Positions 29,095-38,740 of a stretch of DNA of 64,000 nt are shown piece after piece. Position 1 is the first letter of the stretch; each line of letters opens with the position of its first letter. The notes beneath the pieces were generated by a model that worked only from the letters and a program-made list of their open reading frames with translations, did not search any database and was not told where the DNA came from. Where the stretch lies: assembly GCA_040752025.1 (NCBI GenBank), contig JBFMFR010000031.1:18786-82785 (forward strand), read 5' to 3'. The position numbers and the translations under genes were made by a program. Source of the stretch: JBFMFR01 sp040752025. GTDB lineage: Bacteria; Chloroflexota; Anaerolineae; Anaerolineales; UBA4823.

Positions 29095-30168
29095 TCAATC
29101 GCAGGCCAGCATTTCGTAGGCCAGGACCGGCTCGACGCGGCGCTTGATCTGCACTTCACCCAGCGGGACGAAATGCGCCCGCCCTTGTAAGGTGTCCGCC
29201 ACAGCCTGGCTGACCAACACCTGCCCGCCGGCAGCCAGGGCGCACAGGTGCGCCGCCACGTTGGTGGTATCCCCGAAAATGGCGTACTGGAAATGGTTGC
29301 CGGCTTCCAGGTAGCCCAGCGCCACCTCGCCCGTGTTCAGCCCGATGCCAAAGCCTTCCGCGGCGACCGGGCGGAACTCCTCCAGGGCGAACAACTCCTT
29401 CAGGCCTTGCTGCGCCTGGCAGGCCGCCCGGGCGGCTTCCCAGGCGTGATCTTCTAACGCCTGCGGGGCGTTGAAAGACGCCATCACCTGGTCGCCCACC
29501 AACTGGATGACACTGCCGCCGTGCTGCATCACCGCCTCGGCGACCACGCTCAGGCAGCGGTTGAGCAGGTCCAACGACTGCGCCAACGGCAGTTTTTCCG
29601 CCAGGCCGGTGAAGTTGCGCATGTCGGCGAACAGCATGGTGGCCTGCGCCAGGCCTTCGGCGCCCGGCTGCGGCAGTTGCTGCTCCTGGATCAATTTCTC
29701 CGCTACGTTTTCGGGCACAAAGCGCTTGAGCAGGTAGCTCACCTGCTGGTTGGCGCGCTGCAAGCGCATCAGCAGCAGGCGCAGCTCGTTACGCTGGGTT
29801 ACGACCCATTGCGCCTGGCAAGCCGCCTCGGTCACATCGATCATCAGCACCAGGTAACCATCGTCCGGCGGCGGCGTGATCTCTACGTATAAATCGAAGT
29901 AGTGCACCTGCTCCCCCTCCATTGGGCGCTGGATGCGGGGGATATCGTAAAGTTTCCCGCGCTGCTGGCGCAGATCCACCAGCAGCGCCTCGACGCCCAC
30001 CAACTCTGGCAGGATCTCGAAAAGCCGCCGGCCCTGCACCGCCTCGGCGGCTGCGTTCACCCAATAGGAGACCCTGGAACTGGCGTAATGGACCACAAAA
30101 TTGCGATCGACCAGCAAGTAGGCGATGTTTTGCAAGTCGATGATGCGAGATAGAATCCATGAACTCAT
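29095..30168 (-). CDS. PAS plus class III nucleotide cyclase-like protein
   Basis: 357 residues: a PAS domain (about 10-115), a short helical linker, then a class III cyclase homology domain (about 165-355). Both metal-binding aspartates are present (D182 in LFADMRNF, D226 in LVGDQVM). N303 of the transition-state pair is present, but the arginine normally four residues later is H307 (NVAAHL). Activity may be altered or lost. It converges on the TPR gene with a 3-nt gap. No ribosome-binding site precedes the start. Confidence 0.85.
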   Translation of the reverse strand: MSSWILSRIIDLQNIAYLLVDRNFVVHYASSRVSYWVNAAAEAVQGRRLFEILPELVGVEALLVDLRQQRGKLYDIPRIQRPMEGEQVHYFDLYVEITPPPDDGYLVLMIDVTEAACQAQWVVTQRNELRLLLMRLQRANQQVSYLLKRFVPENVAEKLIQEQQLPQPGAEGLAQATMLFADMRNFTGLAEKLPLAQSLDLLNRCLSVVAEAVMQHGGSVIQLVGDQVMASFNAPQALEDHAWEAARAACQAQQGLKELFALEEFRPVAAEGFGIGLNTGEVALGYLEAGNHFQYAIFGDTTNVAAHLCALAAGGQVLVSQAVADTLQGRAHFVPLGEVQIKRRVEPVLAYEMLACD

Positions 30169-30289
30169 AGCAGCAAAGCACGCCTTTCTCGGGTCGCAGG
30201 AGATTACAGCCCAGCTTCTCCCGTGATTCTGTTGGGGATTATCGCGCCCCCTTCCATGTCAGTCGATTCAGGTAACGCCTGGTCAAGTT

Positions 30290-30703
30290 CTAACGGATGC
30301 GCAAATTCAAGATGGGGAACTTCAGCATGTAAGGCTCGCCAGTATAGATCGGCTCGCGGATGCACTCCAACACCACCAGGCGCACGTTGTGGATCATGTT
30401 GAGTGTCGTCGGCTTGGGCTGCTTGCAGCGGTAGCCCTCTTCAGGCTCCTCGCTTTGCAGATAGTACACCTGGGCGCGATAGAAATCGCCCACCACGGTG
30501 AAATTCTTCTCCGTCGGCGCCAGCCGGTCGCCCTTGACAGCTTTCAGATAATAGAACTGCTCCAACTCCTTGCCGCGCATACTGATGGCAATATCCATGC
30601 CCGATTTGTTGATCACGTCGAAGCGCACCAGCCGGGCGTGCCCGGCGCTGACGGCCAGCAGGCTGAGCAGCGCAATCGCAAACAGCAGTCTCATCTTCCT
30701 CAT
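30290..30703 (-). CDS. Small secreted protein, third member of the duplicated family
   Basis: 137 residues, starting behind AAAGGAGAAGG. A signal peptide (about 1-23) is followed by LVRFDVINKSGMDIAI, parallel to LVRLQVINKTDQPVYL of the genes at 7038 and 8134. Further shared points are EQFYYL/DAFYYL, FTVVGDFY/FTVVSDVY and the position of the first Cys pair. It lacks the Trp-rich C-terminal ~95 residues of the long copies. Function unknown. The 120 nt before the cyclase-like gene holds nothing I recognise. Confidence 0.8.
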   Translation of the reverse strand: MRKMRLLFAIALLSLLAVSAGHARLVRFDVINKSGMDIAISMRGKELEQFYYLKAVKGDRLAPTEKNFTVVGDFYRAQVYYLQSEEPEEGYRCKQPKPTTLNMIHNVRLVVLECIREPIYTGEPYMLKFPILNLRIR

Positions 30704-30773
30704 CGCCTTCTCCTTTCAGGCCACAGCACAGCTCGTTTCACCTTTACGATAAGCCCTCACCACTAAAGCTCCC

Positions 30774-30819
30774 AGAAATTGGATTTTGCCGCCAAGGCGG
30801 TGACAAAAATCCGATTTCT
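30774..30819. repeat. Dispersed inverted repeat, locus 2
   Basis: AGAAATTGGATTTT and AAAAATCCGATTTCT pair across an inner GCCGCC/GGCGG stem, giving one long nested hairpin between the minus-strand genes at 30290 and 30886. It could also terminate the MutS-like transcript. Confidence 0.7.
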
Positions 30820-30885
30820 TTTCCGTTATCGGAACTACATTGCTGCTAAAATTATATTCCATTCCGCCAATCTGTGCAAATCCGA

Positions 30886-32742
30886 TCACAGGTCCTGGCT
30901 GGAATCCTCGCCCACCGGCAGCCCTTCCATCTGCATGATCTTCAAGGCATTGGTGGTCGGGCTGGGGCCCGGGCGGAGGGTGTAATCGAAAACCAGCCGC
31001 CCATCGCGCACCTGGTCGCGGAAATGGTAATTGCTCACCAGCGGGCTTTCCTGCGCCAGGCCGGCCAATTCGAGATCGTGGGTTGCCAGCAGCCCCACCC
31101 CACCCGCGCCCACCAGGGCGCGCAGGTAGGCGCGGCTGCCAACCAGGCGCTCGCGGTTGTTGGTGCCGCGGAAGATCTCGTCCACCAGGTATAACAGCGG
31201 CCAGCCGCTTTCGCCCAGCCGCTCGAGCAGGCGCTTGAGGCATTTGACCTCGGCATAGAAATACGAATAACCATCAGCGATCGAGTCGCTGATGCGGATG
31301 CAGGTGTGCAGGCGGAAAGGCGTAAGCCGCAGGCAGCGGGCGTTGACCACGCTGCCGGCGTAGGCCAGGCGCAAGTTGACCCCCACCGTCTTGATGAAGG
31401 TGCTCTTACCCGCCATGTTCGAGCCGGTGATGATGGCAATCTGCCCGGTTTGCTCGACAACGAAATCGTTGCACACCTTACCAGCCGGAGGGATGAGCGG
31501 GTGCCCCAGCCCCTGCGCCTGGAAGACTGGCGGCTCGCTGGCCAGTTCGGGGAAGCTGTAAGCCGGGTTCAGGTGAGCGAAGTTCGCCAGCGAAGCCAGC
31601 GCCTCCAGCGTATAAAGCCTGTCCAGCCAGGCGGGCAGCGCCTGGCCAACGGCCAGCCTGGCCCGCCCGGCCAGGTAGGCCACGGCGAAATCCCAGGGCA
31701 GCAGCAGGTTCAACAGCAGGCCCAACACCGGGTTCATGCGCAGCCCGGCCCCAAAAGCAGCCAGCTTGACCTGCCACAGGCGAACCGAAGGCCGCTGGCC
31801 GCCCTGGCGCAGCGGCGCCAGCAGTTCTGCCAGGTGCGGGCAGCCCGCCAGGCGGCTGTTCTCCAGGTAGCGCAGCAGGGGCAGGAATTTCCCCAGCTCA
31901 CGGTCCAGATCGACCACCGCTTCGATGAAGCGAGAGAAGGCGCTGCCGTTGGCCAGGTACACCACCAGGTACAGACCGGCGCTGACCACCCAAACCGGGG
32001 GCCAGCCGGCCAGCAGCGCTCCCCAGAACAGGATCAAGTTCAGCGCCACCATGCCCGTAGAAAGCAGCAGCAGCCAGCCCAATCGACGCGTGGGATATTC
32101 CTCGCTCAACCAGTCCAGCATTTTTTCGCCTTCGAGCTTCTCTTTGGAAACCAGGCGGAAGGTCAGCGCAAAGCGGTCGCGGAAGTGCGCCAGCGGCTTC
32201 AGCTCTTCCACCAGGCGCTGGCGGGCGGCGATCTGCGCCAGGTCGGGCTCGCCCTGCACCAGCCACTGCGCCAGCAGGCGGCTTCCCTGCCGAGAGATGG
32301 CCGTGTCGAGCAGGTGATGCAGCGAGCGCGGCCCGGTCAGATCCAGGTCGATGTCCAGCGGCGAGCGCGGCCAGCCCGGCAGGACTGGCTCTGGCAGGGC
32401 CCCCCAATCCAGGCGCAGGCGCGCCAGGTGGGCGGCCTTGATCTCGCTCCACAGGCGCAGCTTTTCGATCCAGGCTTCCACCCGGTTGTGCCGCCAGGCA
32501 ACCAGGGCGAAGATCGCCACGAAAATCGCCAGGGCGCGCCAGCCCCAGGCTTCGCCCAGGCGGCTGGCTGCCAGCCAGATGCACACGCCGCCGGCCAACA
32601 CCAGCCCCAGGCGCAGCCAGGAAAAGCGCCGGCTCACAGCCCGCAGCCGTTCCTGCCGCCGCCCCAGACGCTCGATCCCCCGCTCTAGCACCCGCTCTCT
32701 CTGCCCATCTATTCCAAGCTTCCTCACTGCCTCATCCTTCAT
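30886..32742 (-). CDS. Membrane-anchored MutS-like ATPase
   Basis: 618 residues. Two N-terminal membrane helices (about 43-82) and another pair (about 225-265) precede the MutS ATPase domain. Walker A is GSNMAGKSTF, the Walker B region is LLYLVDEIFRGTNN, and ATHDLELAGL follows. There is no mismatch-recognition domain I or connector domain, so it is not a MutS1 repair protein. It belongs to the widespread uncharacterised membrane MutS-related family. What it does at the membrane is unknown. Confidence 0.88.
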   Translation of the reverse strand: MKDEAVRKLGIDGQRERVLERGIERLGRRQERLRAVSRRFSWLRLGLVLAGGVCIWLAASRLGEAWGWRALAIFVAIFALVAWRHNRVEAWIEKLRLWSEIKAAHLARLRLDWGALPEPVLPGWPRSPLDIDLDLTGPRSLHHLLDTAISRQGSRLLAQWLVQGEPDLAQIAARQRLVEELKPLAHFRDRFALTFRLVSKEKLEGEKMLDWLSEEYPTRRLGWLLLLSTGMVALNLILFWGALLAGWPPVWVVSAGLYLVVYLANGSAFSRFIEAVVDLDRELGKFLPLLRYLENSRLAGCPHLAELLAPLRQGGQRPSVRLWQVKLAAFGAGLRMNPVLGLLLNLLLPWDFAVAYLAGRARLAVGQALPAWLDRLYTLEALASLANFAHLNPAYSFPELASEPPVFQAQGLGHPLIPPAGKVCNDFVVEQTGQIAIITGSNMAGKSTFIKTVGVNLRLAYAGSVVNARCLRLTPFRLHTCIRISDSIADGYSYFYAEVKCLKRLLERLGESGWPLLYLVDEIFRGTNNRERLVGSRAYLRALVGAGGVGLLATHDLELAGLAQESPLVSNYHFRDQVRDGRLVFDYTLRPGPSPTTNALKIMQMEGLPVGEDSSQDL

Positions 32743-32946
32743 TGCCTCGTTACCTTATTGCCTGTTCACCCAATTACCTGCCCCCCTATTTTACCTGATC
32801 CAGATTCGATCTGCCCGCCAATCCATTTCTGGTTATAATCTAACATAGAAAACCACACACGGCTCCAGGATCGATGCACTTTCAGAGTGCACAGCACCTG
32901 GGCAGATCGAATTGTAACGCACCTGGACAATCCTAAGGAGGTGGTT

Positions 32947-34206
32947 ATGTTCGAACGCATCCATTCCCTGATGGCCCCGCCGGTATTCCCGGAGGATGAA
33001 GATGCCACGCGCTCTGCCCGGGTGCTCAACCTCCTGCTGTTAACCTTTATTTTCATCCTGGGCCTCGTCTTCCTTGCCAATTTCTTCCTGTACGTCCAAA
33101 AATCACTCAGCCTGGTCTTCATCCTGCTGTTCTTCCTGGTGCTGGTCAGCGCTTATCTCCTGCTGCGCTTCGAGCGCGTCCGGCAGGCCAGCCTGGTATT
33201 CGTTTCCGGCTTGTGGGTGGTCACCACTGCCTTGCTGATCCTGGCAGGCGGCGCTGTCAGCCCCATCGTTTCTTTCTATTTTGTTGTGGTTGTCTTCGCC
33301 GGGCTTCTCTTAGGCAGCCGCGCCGCACTGACCTCGGCAGCGCTGTGCAGCCTGGCCGGGCTGGGCATGCTTATGTACGATACTCAGGTCGCCCCGCTAC
33401 CGCGCTTCTTTCCTGTGCCGGCACAGGCCGGTTGGGTAGACCTGAGCGTTGGCCTGTTCCTGATCACCGTCACCCTGAACATCGCCTTGCGCGATCTCAA
33501 AGCCGCCCTGTCGCATGCCCACGAGCAACTCCTCCGGCGCAAACAGGCCGAGCAAGACCTGCAAAAAACTCACCAGGAACTAGTACAGGCCTATGAAGAG
33601 ACCCTGGCAGGCTGGGGGCGCGCCCTGGAAATCAGCAAATTCGAGGTCGCCGGGCACGGCTCGCGCGTCGTCGATCTCACTGTGCAGTTGGCGCGCCAGA
33701 TGGGTGTCCCCGAATCCGATCTGATCCACGTGCAGCGTGGGGCGCTGCTGCACGATATCGGCAAGATCGCCGTTCCCAACCGGATTCTGGACAAACCTGG
33801 CCCATTGAACGACGAAGAATGGGCCATCATGCACCAGCACCCCACTTACGCCCAGAAGATGCTCGCCGGCATCGCTTTCTTGCAGCCGGCCCTGGATATC
33901 CCCGTCTATCACCACGAGAAATGGGATGGAACAGGCTACCCGCAAGGTCTGAGCGGCGAGCGAATCCCACTGGCAGCGCGCATCTTCGCCATAATCGACA
34001 TGTGGGATGCCCTGATCAGCGAGCGCCCCTATCGGCGGGCCCTGCCGCCTGAACAGGCCCTGGCCCTGATCCGCCAGGAGTCCGGCAGTCGCTTCGACCC
34101 GGCCGTGGTGGCTGCCTTTATGCAAGCCATCCAGAACATGGGAAAAGATCAGCCAAGCCCAACTCGTCTCCACGAGGTGTCTTATGAGCAACCCGATCCT
34201 GTATGA
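32947..34206 (+). CDS. Membrane HD-GYP phosphodiesterase
   Basis: 419 residues; start at 32947 behind AAGGAGG, with a possible -10 (TATAAT) at 32834. About six membrane helices (residues 25-190) and a coiled coil (195-220) lead to an HD-GYP domain: LLHDIGKIAVP at about 268 and HHEKWDGTGYPQGL at about 330, with the metal ligands intact. It should degrade cyclic di-GMP, opposing the two GGDEF proteins of the window. The CHAT gene starts 23 bp before its end. Confidence 0.93.
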   Translation: MFERIHSLMAPPVFPEDEDATRSARVLNLLLLTFIFILGLVFLANFFLYVQKSLSLVFILLFFLVLVSAYLLLRFERVRQASLVFVSGLWVVTTALLILAGGAVSPIVSFYFVVVVFAGLLLGSRAALTSAALCSLAGLGMLMYDTQVAPLPRFFPVPAQAGWVDLSVGLFLITVTLNIALRDLKAALSHAHEQLLRRKQAEQDLQKTHQELVQAYEETLAGWGRALEISKFEVAGHGSRVVDLTVQLARQMGVPESDLIHVQRGALLHDIGKIAVPNRILDKPGPLNDEEWAIMHQHPTYAQKMLAGIAFLQPALDIPVYHHEKWDGTGYPQGLSGERIPLAARIFAIIDMWDALISERPYRRALPPEQALALIRQESGSRFDPAVVAAFMQAIQNMGKDQPSPTRLHEVSYEQPDPV

Positions 34207-36403
34207 ACTGTCTCAACAAATCGCCCAACTGCTGCTGCCTTTCCTGCCTGATCTGCTGCGCGGCGAACGGCCTGCCGGCAGGCTGGTTTTTGGCGAGCAG
34301 CCAGAGCTGGCGCGCCAGGTCTGGGAACGCATGGCGGCTCCGATTTCCGATCTGCCCGAGCTGGCCTACCGCCTGGGCGAGATCGCCGACGCCCCGGGGG
34401 ACCCGCGCGCCCTGGCCCTGCTCTCCTGGGAGCTGGAAAAGCTCATGCAGCGCCTGGGGGCGCCGGTCATCGACGATTTAGTCGGACTGCTCAATGCTGG
34501 CGTTACCCAGGAATCCCTGTACACCAAGGGCCCGCTTTCCGGCGCTGGCCGGGAGAAAGGCCCTGGAGAAACCACCTGGCGCAGCATCGAAGAGCCGGCG
34601 GAGCCCGGCGGCGAGGAGCTCTATCGACCAGACGCCTCCGGCGGCGCGCCTCCAGACCCCAGCGGCATGGCCTACACCACGCCATTCACCGCGCCGCCTG
34701 CGGCCGCCAGCTCGGAGCGGCCCATCCTGGAGGCGCCCATCCTGGAATCCGACAGCTACCTGCGCGCCGAAATCACCGAGCGCCCCGACGACCAGCCCCT
34801 GCCGCTCGACCAGGAGTCCACCCTGGCAATCTTGGTCGATACCGAGGGGGGGGGAAGCGCTGTGAGCTTCGACCGCAGCCGCCTGTTCCAAAAGGGCGAG
34901 CAGATCGAAGAACTTAACGTGCACCTGGCCAGCCAGGATTTCACCCTCCACACCCGCTCGCCGCAGGTGCTGCGCCTGCGCCCGCAGGGGCGCTCGCGCA
35001 ACAAGGCGCGCTTCGATATCGAGCCGAAACAGGCCGGCCCCGCCGAAGCCACCGCCCTGATCTACAAAGACAACAACTTCATCCAGGGCATGAGCGTGCG
35101 CATGAACGTGGCGGAGGCTCCGCTAACCAGCGGACAGCCCCCCATCGACAGCGTGGAAAGCCTGGGCCGCCCGCTGGACGGCTTCACCGCTCTGCAGCCG
35201 CGCGACGCCCTGCTCTTTATCAAGAACAACGGCGCCAGCTTCGACCTGACCCTGGTCGGGCCGGTGGCGGCCGAGGCGCGCCTGCCATTCACCCTGCAAG
35301 CCCTGAGCGAGAAGATCGCCGCTGCCCGTAACGCCCTGCAGCAGGTTGTCTGGCTGGCGCAGGGTCCCGATGAGTTGTACGTGCACCCCAGTGACCAGCC
35401 CGTCACAGACGACGTGATCCTGCCTTACCAGGCGGATGTCTACATCCCCTACGATGTCAACCAGAGAGCGCTGCAAATCCTGGCCCGCGCTGGCTACATG
35501 CTCTACCATGACCTGTTCTACAGCCCGGCCGCCAGCCTGGAAGCCCGCAACATCGGCAATAAGCTGCTCGAGCTGACCCGCAGCGGATCGATCCACTTGC
35601 AAATCGTCTCGCAGGAATTCTTTCTGCCCTGGGGCCTGCTCTACGTGGCCCCAAGGTTCGACCCTCAGAACATCGAGCCCGAGTACTTCCTGGGCATGAA
35701 ACACGTTATCGAGCACATCCCCCTGCAGGTGCGCATGCCGGTGATGGACAACCGCATCTCCAGCCAGCCGCGCCTGTCGGTCAGCGCCAACCTGGACCCT
35801 GACATCGACCTGAGCCTGGGCCTGGAGGTGGTTGCCCGCCAGATGGACTTCTGGCAAACCGCCAGCCAGAAAGGCCGGGTGGATTTGCAGGTGCGCCAGA
35901 CGCCCGAAGCCCTGCAGCAGGCCCTGGCGCAGGCCGGGGAGACCAGCGACCAGATCCTGTACTACTACGGGCATGCCGAATCCGACCCGGCCGACGCCCA
36001 GCGCTCGAAGCTGCTCTTCGCCGGGCAGGCGCCCCTGGCGCTGGAAGACCTGCTGATCCTGGGCAGCGAAGAGCAGCAACTGGCCGGCCAGCCGCTGGTT
36101 TTCATCAACGCCTGCGAATCGGCCGAGCTCTCGCCCCTGTTCTACAGCGGCTTCATGCCCTATTTCGTTGACAAAGGGGCGCGCGGCATGATCGGCACCG
36201 AATGCCAGACGCCGGCCGTCTTCGCCGCCGAATGGGCCCGGCGCTTCTTCAAACGCTTCCTGGAAGACGGCCAGCCCCTGGGCGAGGCCTTCCTGGATCT
36301 GCGCCGCGAGTTCTACACCCGGCACAACAACCTGCTCGGCCTGGTCTACGCCCTGTACTGCGATGGCGACACGCGGGTGGAACCAAAGTTAGGCAAATTG
36401 TGA
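34184..36403 (+). CDS. CHAT-domain protease-like protein
   Basis: 739 residues. The first ~105 are helical and could be an adaptor domain; a Pro/Gly/Glu-rich linker follows (105-210); then a beta-rich domain (about 225-310, GEQIEELNVHLAS onward). The C-terminal third is a CHAT caspase-like domain: YYYGHAESD (His about 597) and VFINACESAEL (Cys about 644) give the catalytic dyad. CHAT proteases are often effectors or regulators switched on by partners. It overlaps both the HD-GYP gene upstream (23 bp) and the radical SAM gene downstream (4 bp), so all three are made together. Confidence 0.88.
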   Translation: MSNPILYELSQQIAQLLLPFLPDLLRGERPAGRLVFGEQPELARQVWERMAAPISDLPELAYRLGEIADAPGDPRALALLSWELEKLMQRLGAPVIDDLVGLLNAGVTQESLYTKGPLSGAGREKGPGETTWRSIEEPAEPGGEELYRPDASGGAPPDPSGMAYTTPFTAPPAAASSERPILEAPILESDSYLRAEITERPDDQPLPLDQESTLAILVDTEGGGSAVSFDRSRLFQKGEQIEELNVHLASQDFTLHTRSPQVLRLRPQGRSRNKARFDIEPKQAGPAEATALIYKDNNFIQGMSVRMNVAEAPLTSGQPPIDSVESLGRPLDGFTALQPRDALLFIKNNGASFDLTLVGPVAAEARLPFTLQALSEKIAAARNALQQVVWLAQGPDELYVHPSDQPVTDDVILPYQADVYIPYDVNQRALQILARAGYMLYHDLFYSPAASLEARNIGNKLLELTRSGSIHLQIVSQEFFLPWGLLYVAPRFDPQNIEPEYFLGMKHVIEHIPLQVRMPVMDNRISSQPRLSVSANLDPDIDLSLGLEVVARQMDFWQTASQKGRVDLQVRQTPEALQQALAQAGETSDQILYYYGHAESDPADAQRSKLLFAGQAPLALEDLLILGSEEQQLAGQPLVFINACESAELSPLFYSGFMPYFVDKGARGMIGTECQTPAVFAAEWARRFFKRFLEDGQPLGEAFLDLRREFYTRHNNLLGLVYALYCDGDTRVEPKLGKL

Positions 36404-37806
36404 AAGTCAAGCTGATCTTCCCGTCGATGTCGAGCGAGATCGACCTGTTGGGCGGGCGCTCGCCCGTCTCGGAGGTGATCAACCGCCTGCTCGGCTGGGG
36501 CAGATCAAACTACACACCGCCGCTCTCCCTGCTCATGCTGGCTGCCGTCACCCCGCCCGGGATCGAGGTGCAATTGGTTGACGAGCGCCTGGAGACGCTC
36601 GATTTCGATGACCCGGTCGACCTGGTGGGCGTTTCGGTGGTCACCTACGCCGCGCCGCGCGCCTACCAGGTCGCGGCCGAGTACCGCCAGCGCGGCGTCA
36701 AAGTGGTCTTCGGCGGCATCCATCCCAGCGCCCTGCCGAAGGAGGCCGCCCTGCACGCCGACGCCCTGGTGCTGGGCGAAGGCGAGAGCGCCTGGGTGGA
36801 TTTGCTGGCCGATTTCCAGCGCGGCGCCCTGCAGGCCATCTACCGCGGCCGGCCGCAGATGGACCTGGACGCCCTGCCCTTCCCGCGCCGGTCGATCCTG
36901 CCGCACCCCGAAAAATACCTGACTACCAAGGTGCTGACCGCCACGCGCGGCTGCCCGAACACCTGCACCTTCTGCTCAGCGGGCGTCGGCCTGCTCAAGA
37001 AATACCGCAAGCGCAGCATGGAGAGCGTTATCGCCGAGCTCGAGCAGGTGCCCGGCAAGCTGGCAATCTTCTTCGACGACAACATCGGCTGGGAGCCCGA
37101 GTACGCCAAGGCGCTCTTCCGCGCCATGATCCCGCTGCACCTGCGCTGGTACGGGGAGCTTTCCGCCAACGCCCTGGACGACCCCGAGCTGGTCGACCTG
37201 GCGGCACAGAGCGGCTGCTTCATGCTGGGGGTGGGCTTCGAGAGCATCTCGCCCCAGGTGATCACCAGCATCCGCAAGACGCAGACCAACCATCCCGAGC
37301 GCTACGCGGCGCAAATCCGGCGCCTGCAAAACGCTGGCATCGTCACCTGGGCCGGTTTCATGCTCGGCTTCGACGACGACGACCTGGGCAGTTTCTCTGG
37401 CCTGGCCGAGTTCATCGAGCGCGTCAACCTGGAGATCGTCAGCCTGTACCTGCTCACGCCCTTCCCCGGCTCAGTGCTGTTCCGCCAGTACGACCGCCAG
37501 GACCGCCTGCTGCACAAGGATTGGGGCAATTACGAACCAGCCGATGGGGCCTGCGTTTTCCTGCCCAAACAGATGACTCCGGCGCAGTTGATGGATAATT
37601 TCCTGGCCCTGCAAGAACAGGTCTACAGCCTGAAAGCCGTGCTGGGCCGCCTGCGACGCTCGCCCACCTGGTTCTCGATGGGCAGCCTGGCCGCCCTGCA
37701 CCTCAACCTGGAGAGCCGCAGCAGCCTGCCGGAACTGCGCAAGAAGATGGAAGCCTATAAACGCCAGGTTTTCGATAACTACTCTGGCACCCCTGCATCC
37801 ACTTGA
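36400..37806 (+). CDS. B12-binding radical SAM protein
   Basis: 468 residues from a GTG whose last bases overlap the CHAT stop (GTGA). The N-terminal ~150 residues are a cobalamin-binding Rossmann-like domain (VGVSVVTYAAPRAYQVA, VVFGGIHPS, LVLGEGE). The radical SAM core has CPNTCTFC at about 185-192 for the [4Fe-4S] cluster, then FDDNIGW and GVGFESIS. Such enzymes methylate or rearrange unactivated carbons, often in lipid or natural-product pathways. The substrate is unknown. The 3' end overlaps the convergent membrane-protein gene by 28 bp. Confidence 0.92.
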   Translation: MKVKLIFPSMSSEIDLLGGRSPVSEVINRLLGWGRSNYTPPLSLLMLAAVTPPGIEVQLVDERLETLDFDDPVDLVGVSVVTYAAPRAYQVAAEYRQRGVKVVFGGIHPSALPKEAALHADALVLGEGESAWVDLLADFQRGALQAIYRGRPQMDLDALPFPRRSILPHPEKYLTTKVLTATRGCPNTCTFCSAGVGLLKKYRKRSMESVIAELEQVPGKLAIFFDDNIGWEPEYAKALFRAMIPLHLRWYGELSANALDDPELVDLAAQSGCFMLGVGFESISPQVITSIRKTQTNHPERYAAQIRRLQNAGIVTWAGFMLGFDDDDLGSFSGLAEFIERVNLEIVSLYLLTPFPGSVLFRQYDRQDRLLHKDWGNYEPADGACVFLPKQMTPAQLMDNFLALQEQVYSLKAVLGRLRRSPTWFSMGSLAALHLNLESRSSLPELRKKMEAYKRQVFDNYSGTPAST

Positions 37807-38399
37807 GCAGGGGGCTGCGGCGCGAGCCATTTCCAATCGATGTAGAACAGGCCGGCCACCAGCAGGATGGGCAGCACGAAGAGCAAAAGATTGGGCAGGG
37901 CGGAGATATCGCGCACAAACAGGATGGCGAACAGCACTCCCACCACCAGAAAGGCCACGAACCCCACCGCCGGATGCCTCCAGGCAGCGACCAGCAGAAC
38001 GATCATAACGATCGACGGAATGTTGTGGATCAGGAAACCGACCAGCAGTTCGAGCGGGGAGGCCTGCATCTCGAACACATCCAGGGAGAACAGGCTGATG
38101 AAGAAGATGATCAGGATTGCCGCAACGCGCGGCGCCCAGCGGACGACCTTCGCCAGGCGCGGGTTGACCTGCCCGAGAGTGGCATGCTCGCGCCAGGCGA
38201 TCCCCAGCACGTAGAGCGAGCCGTACAGCAGCACCAGCGGGATCGAGAGGATGGGGATGTTGAGCAGCGTTTTCCACCACACCATAAACTCCGGGTCGGA
38301 GAGCCAGTTGGCGTAGCTGAAGGCTGCAATTGTGAGCACGTACAGGCTAATCAAGACGATCAACAGCACCCGGTTGAAACGGGACTTCTGAGTATCCAT
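37779..38399 (-). CDS. Integral membrane protein, six helices
   Basis: 206 residues from the ATG at 38399, behind AAAGGAGGG. About six membrane helices span nearly the whole length, ending in a short Pro-rich tail (APQPPAQVDAGVPE). No catalytic motif is seen. Family not recognised beyond a general small membrane protein. TTATAAT upstream near 38460 is a possible -10. Confidence 0.8.
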   Translation of the reverse strand: MDTQKSRFNRVLLIVLISLYVLTIAAFSYANWLSDPEFMVWWKTLLNIPILSIPLVLLYGSLYVLGIAWREHATLGQVNPRLAKVVRWAPRVAAILIIFFISLFSLDVFEMQASPLELLVGFLIHNIPSIVMIVLLVAAWRHPAVGFVAFLVVGVLFAILFVRDISALPNLLLFVLPILLVAGLFYIDWKWLAPQPPAQVDAGVPE

Positions 38400-38740
38400 A
38401 ACATCGCCCTCCTTTCGAGCAGCCAGGATCTTCACAGGCAATTACCCATCGCAATCATTATAACCCCACTATAGAATAAGGGATACAAATCAGGCAGAGG
38501 CTTGCACCTCGGGAGCGCTGACCCCGAGCTTGACAACGATCTTCGCCACGAATTTCTCGAATTGGACGAAGAAAACCAGCGGCCCCAAAATTTGTCACCG
38601 ATGGTCTTGATACTCTACATGAAATCAGCTAAAATGATGGCGCCACATCAATAGATTCTCTGATCCACATCGAGCAGGAAATCGAAGCTCGACAGGCCAA
38701 AACCTAAACTGCACCTGGATGCAGATGCCTCTCACAGAAT
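38400..38740. other. Intergenic stretch with a possible gene remnant
   Basis: On the minus strand 38593-38490 reads as a short open segment, GPLVFFVQFEKFVAKIVVKL and a few more residues to a stop, with natural amino-acid composition but no start. On the plus strand the last ~70 nt before 38708 read SLIHIEQEIEARQAKT then stop. Both look like ends of lost genes. I see nothing else here. Confidence 0.3.

Noticed and set aside
12690..36403. MoxR, VWA and CHAT genes as a ternary conflict system
   Set aside because: Such sets are known as adjacent genes, but here the CHAT gene is about 19 kb from the MoxR/VWA pair and tightly bound to other genes.
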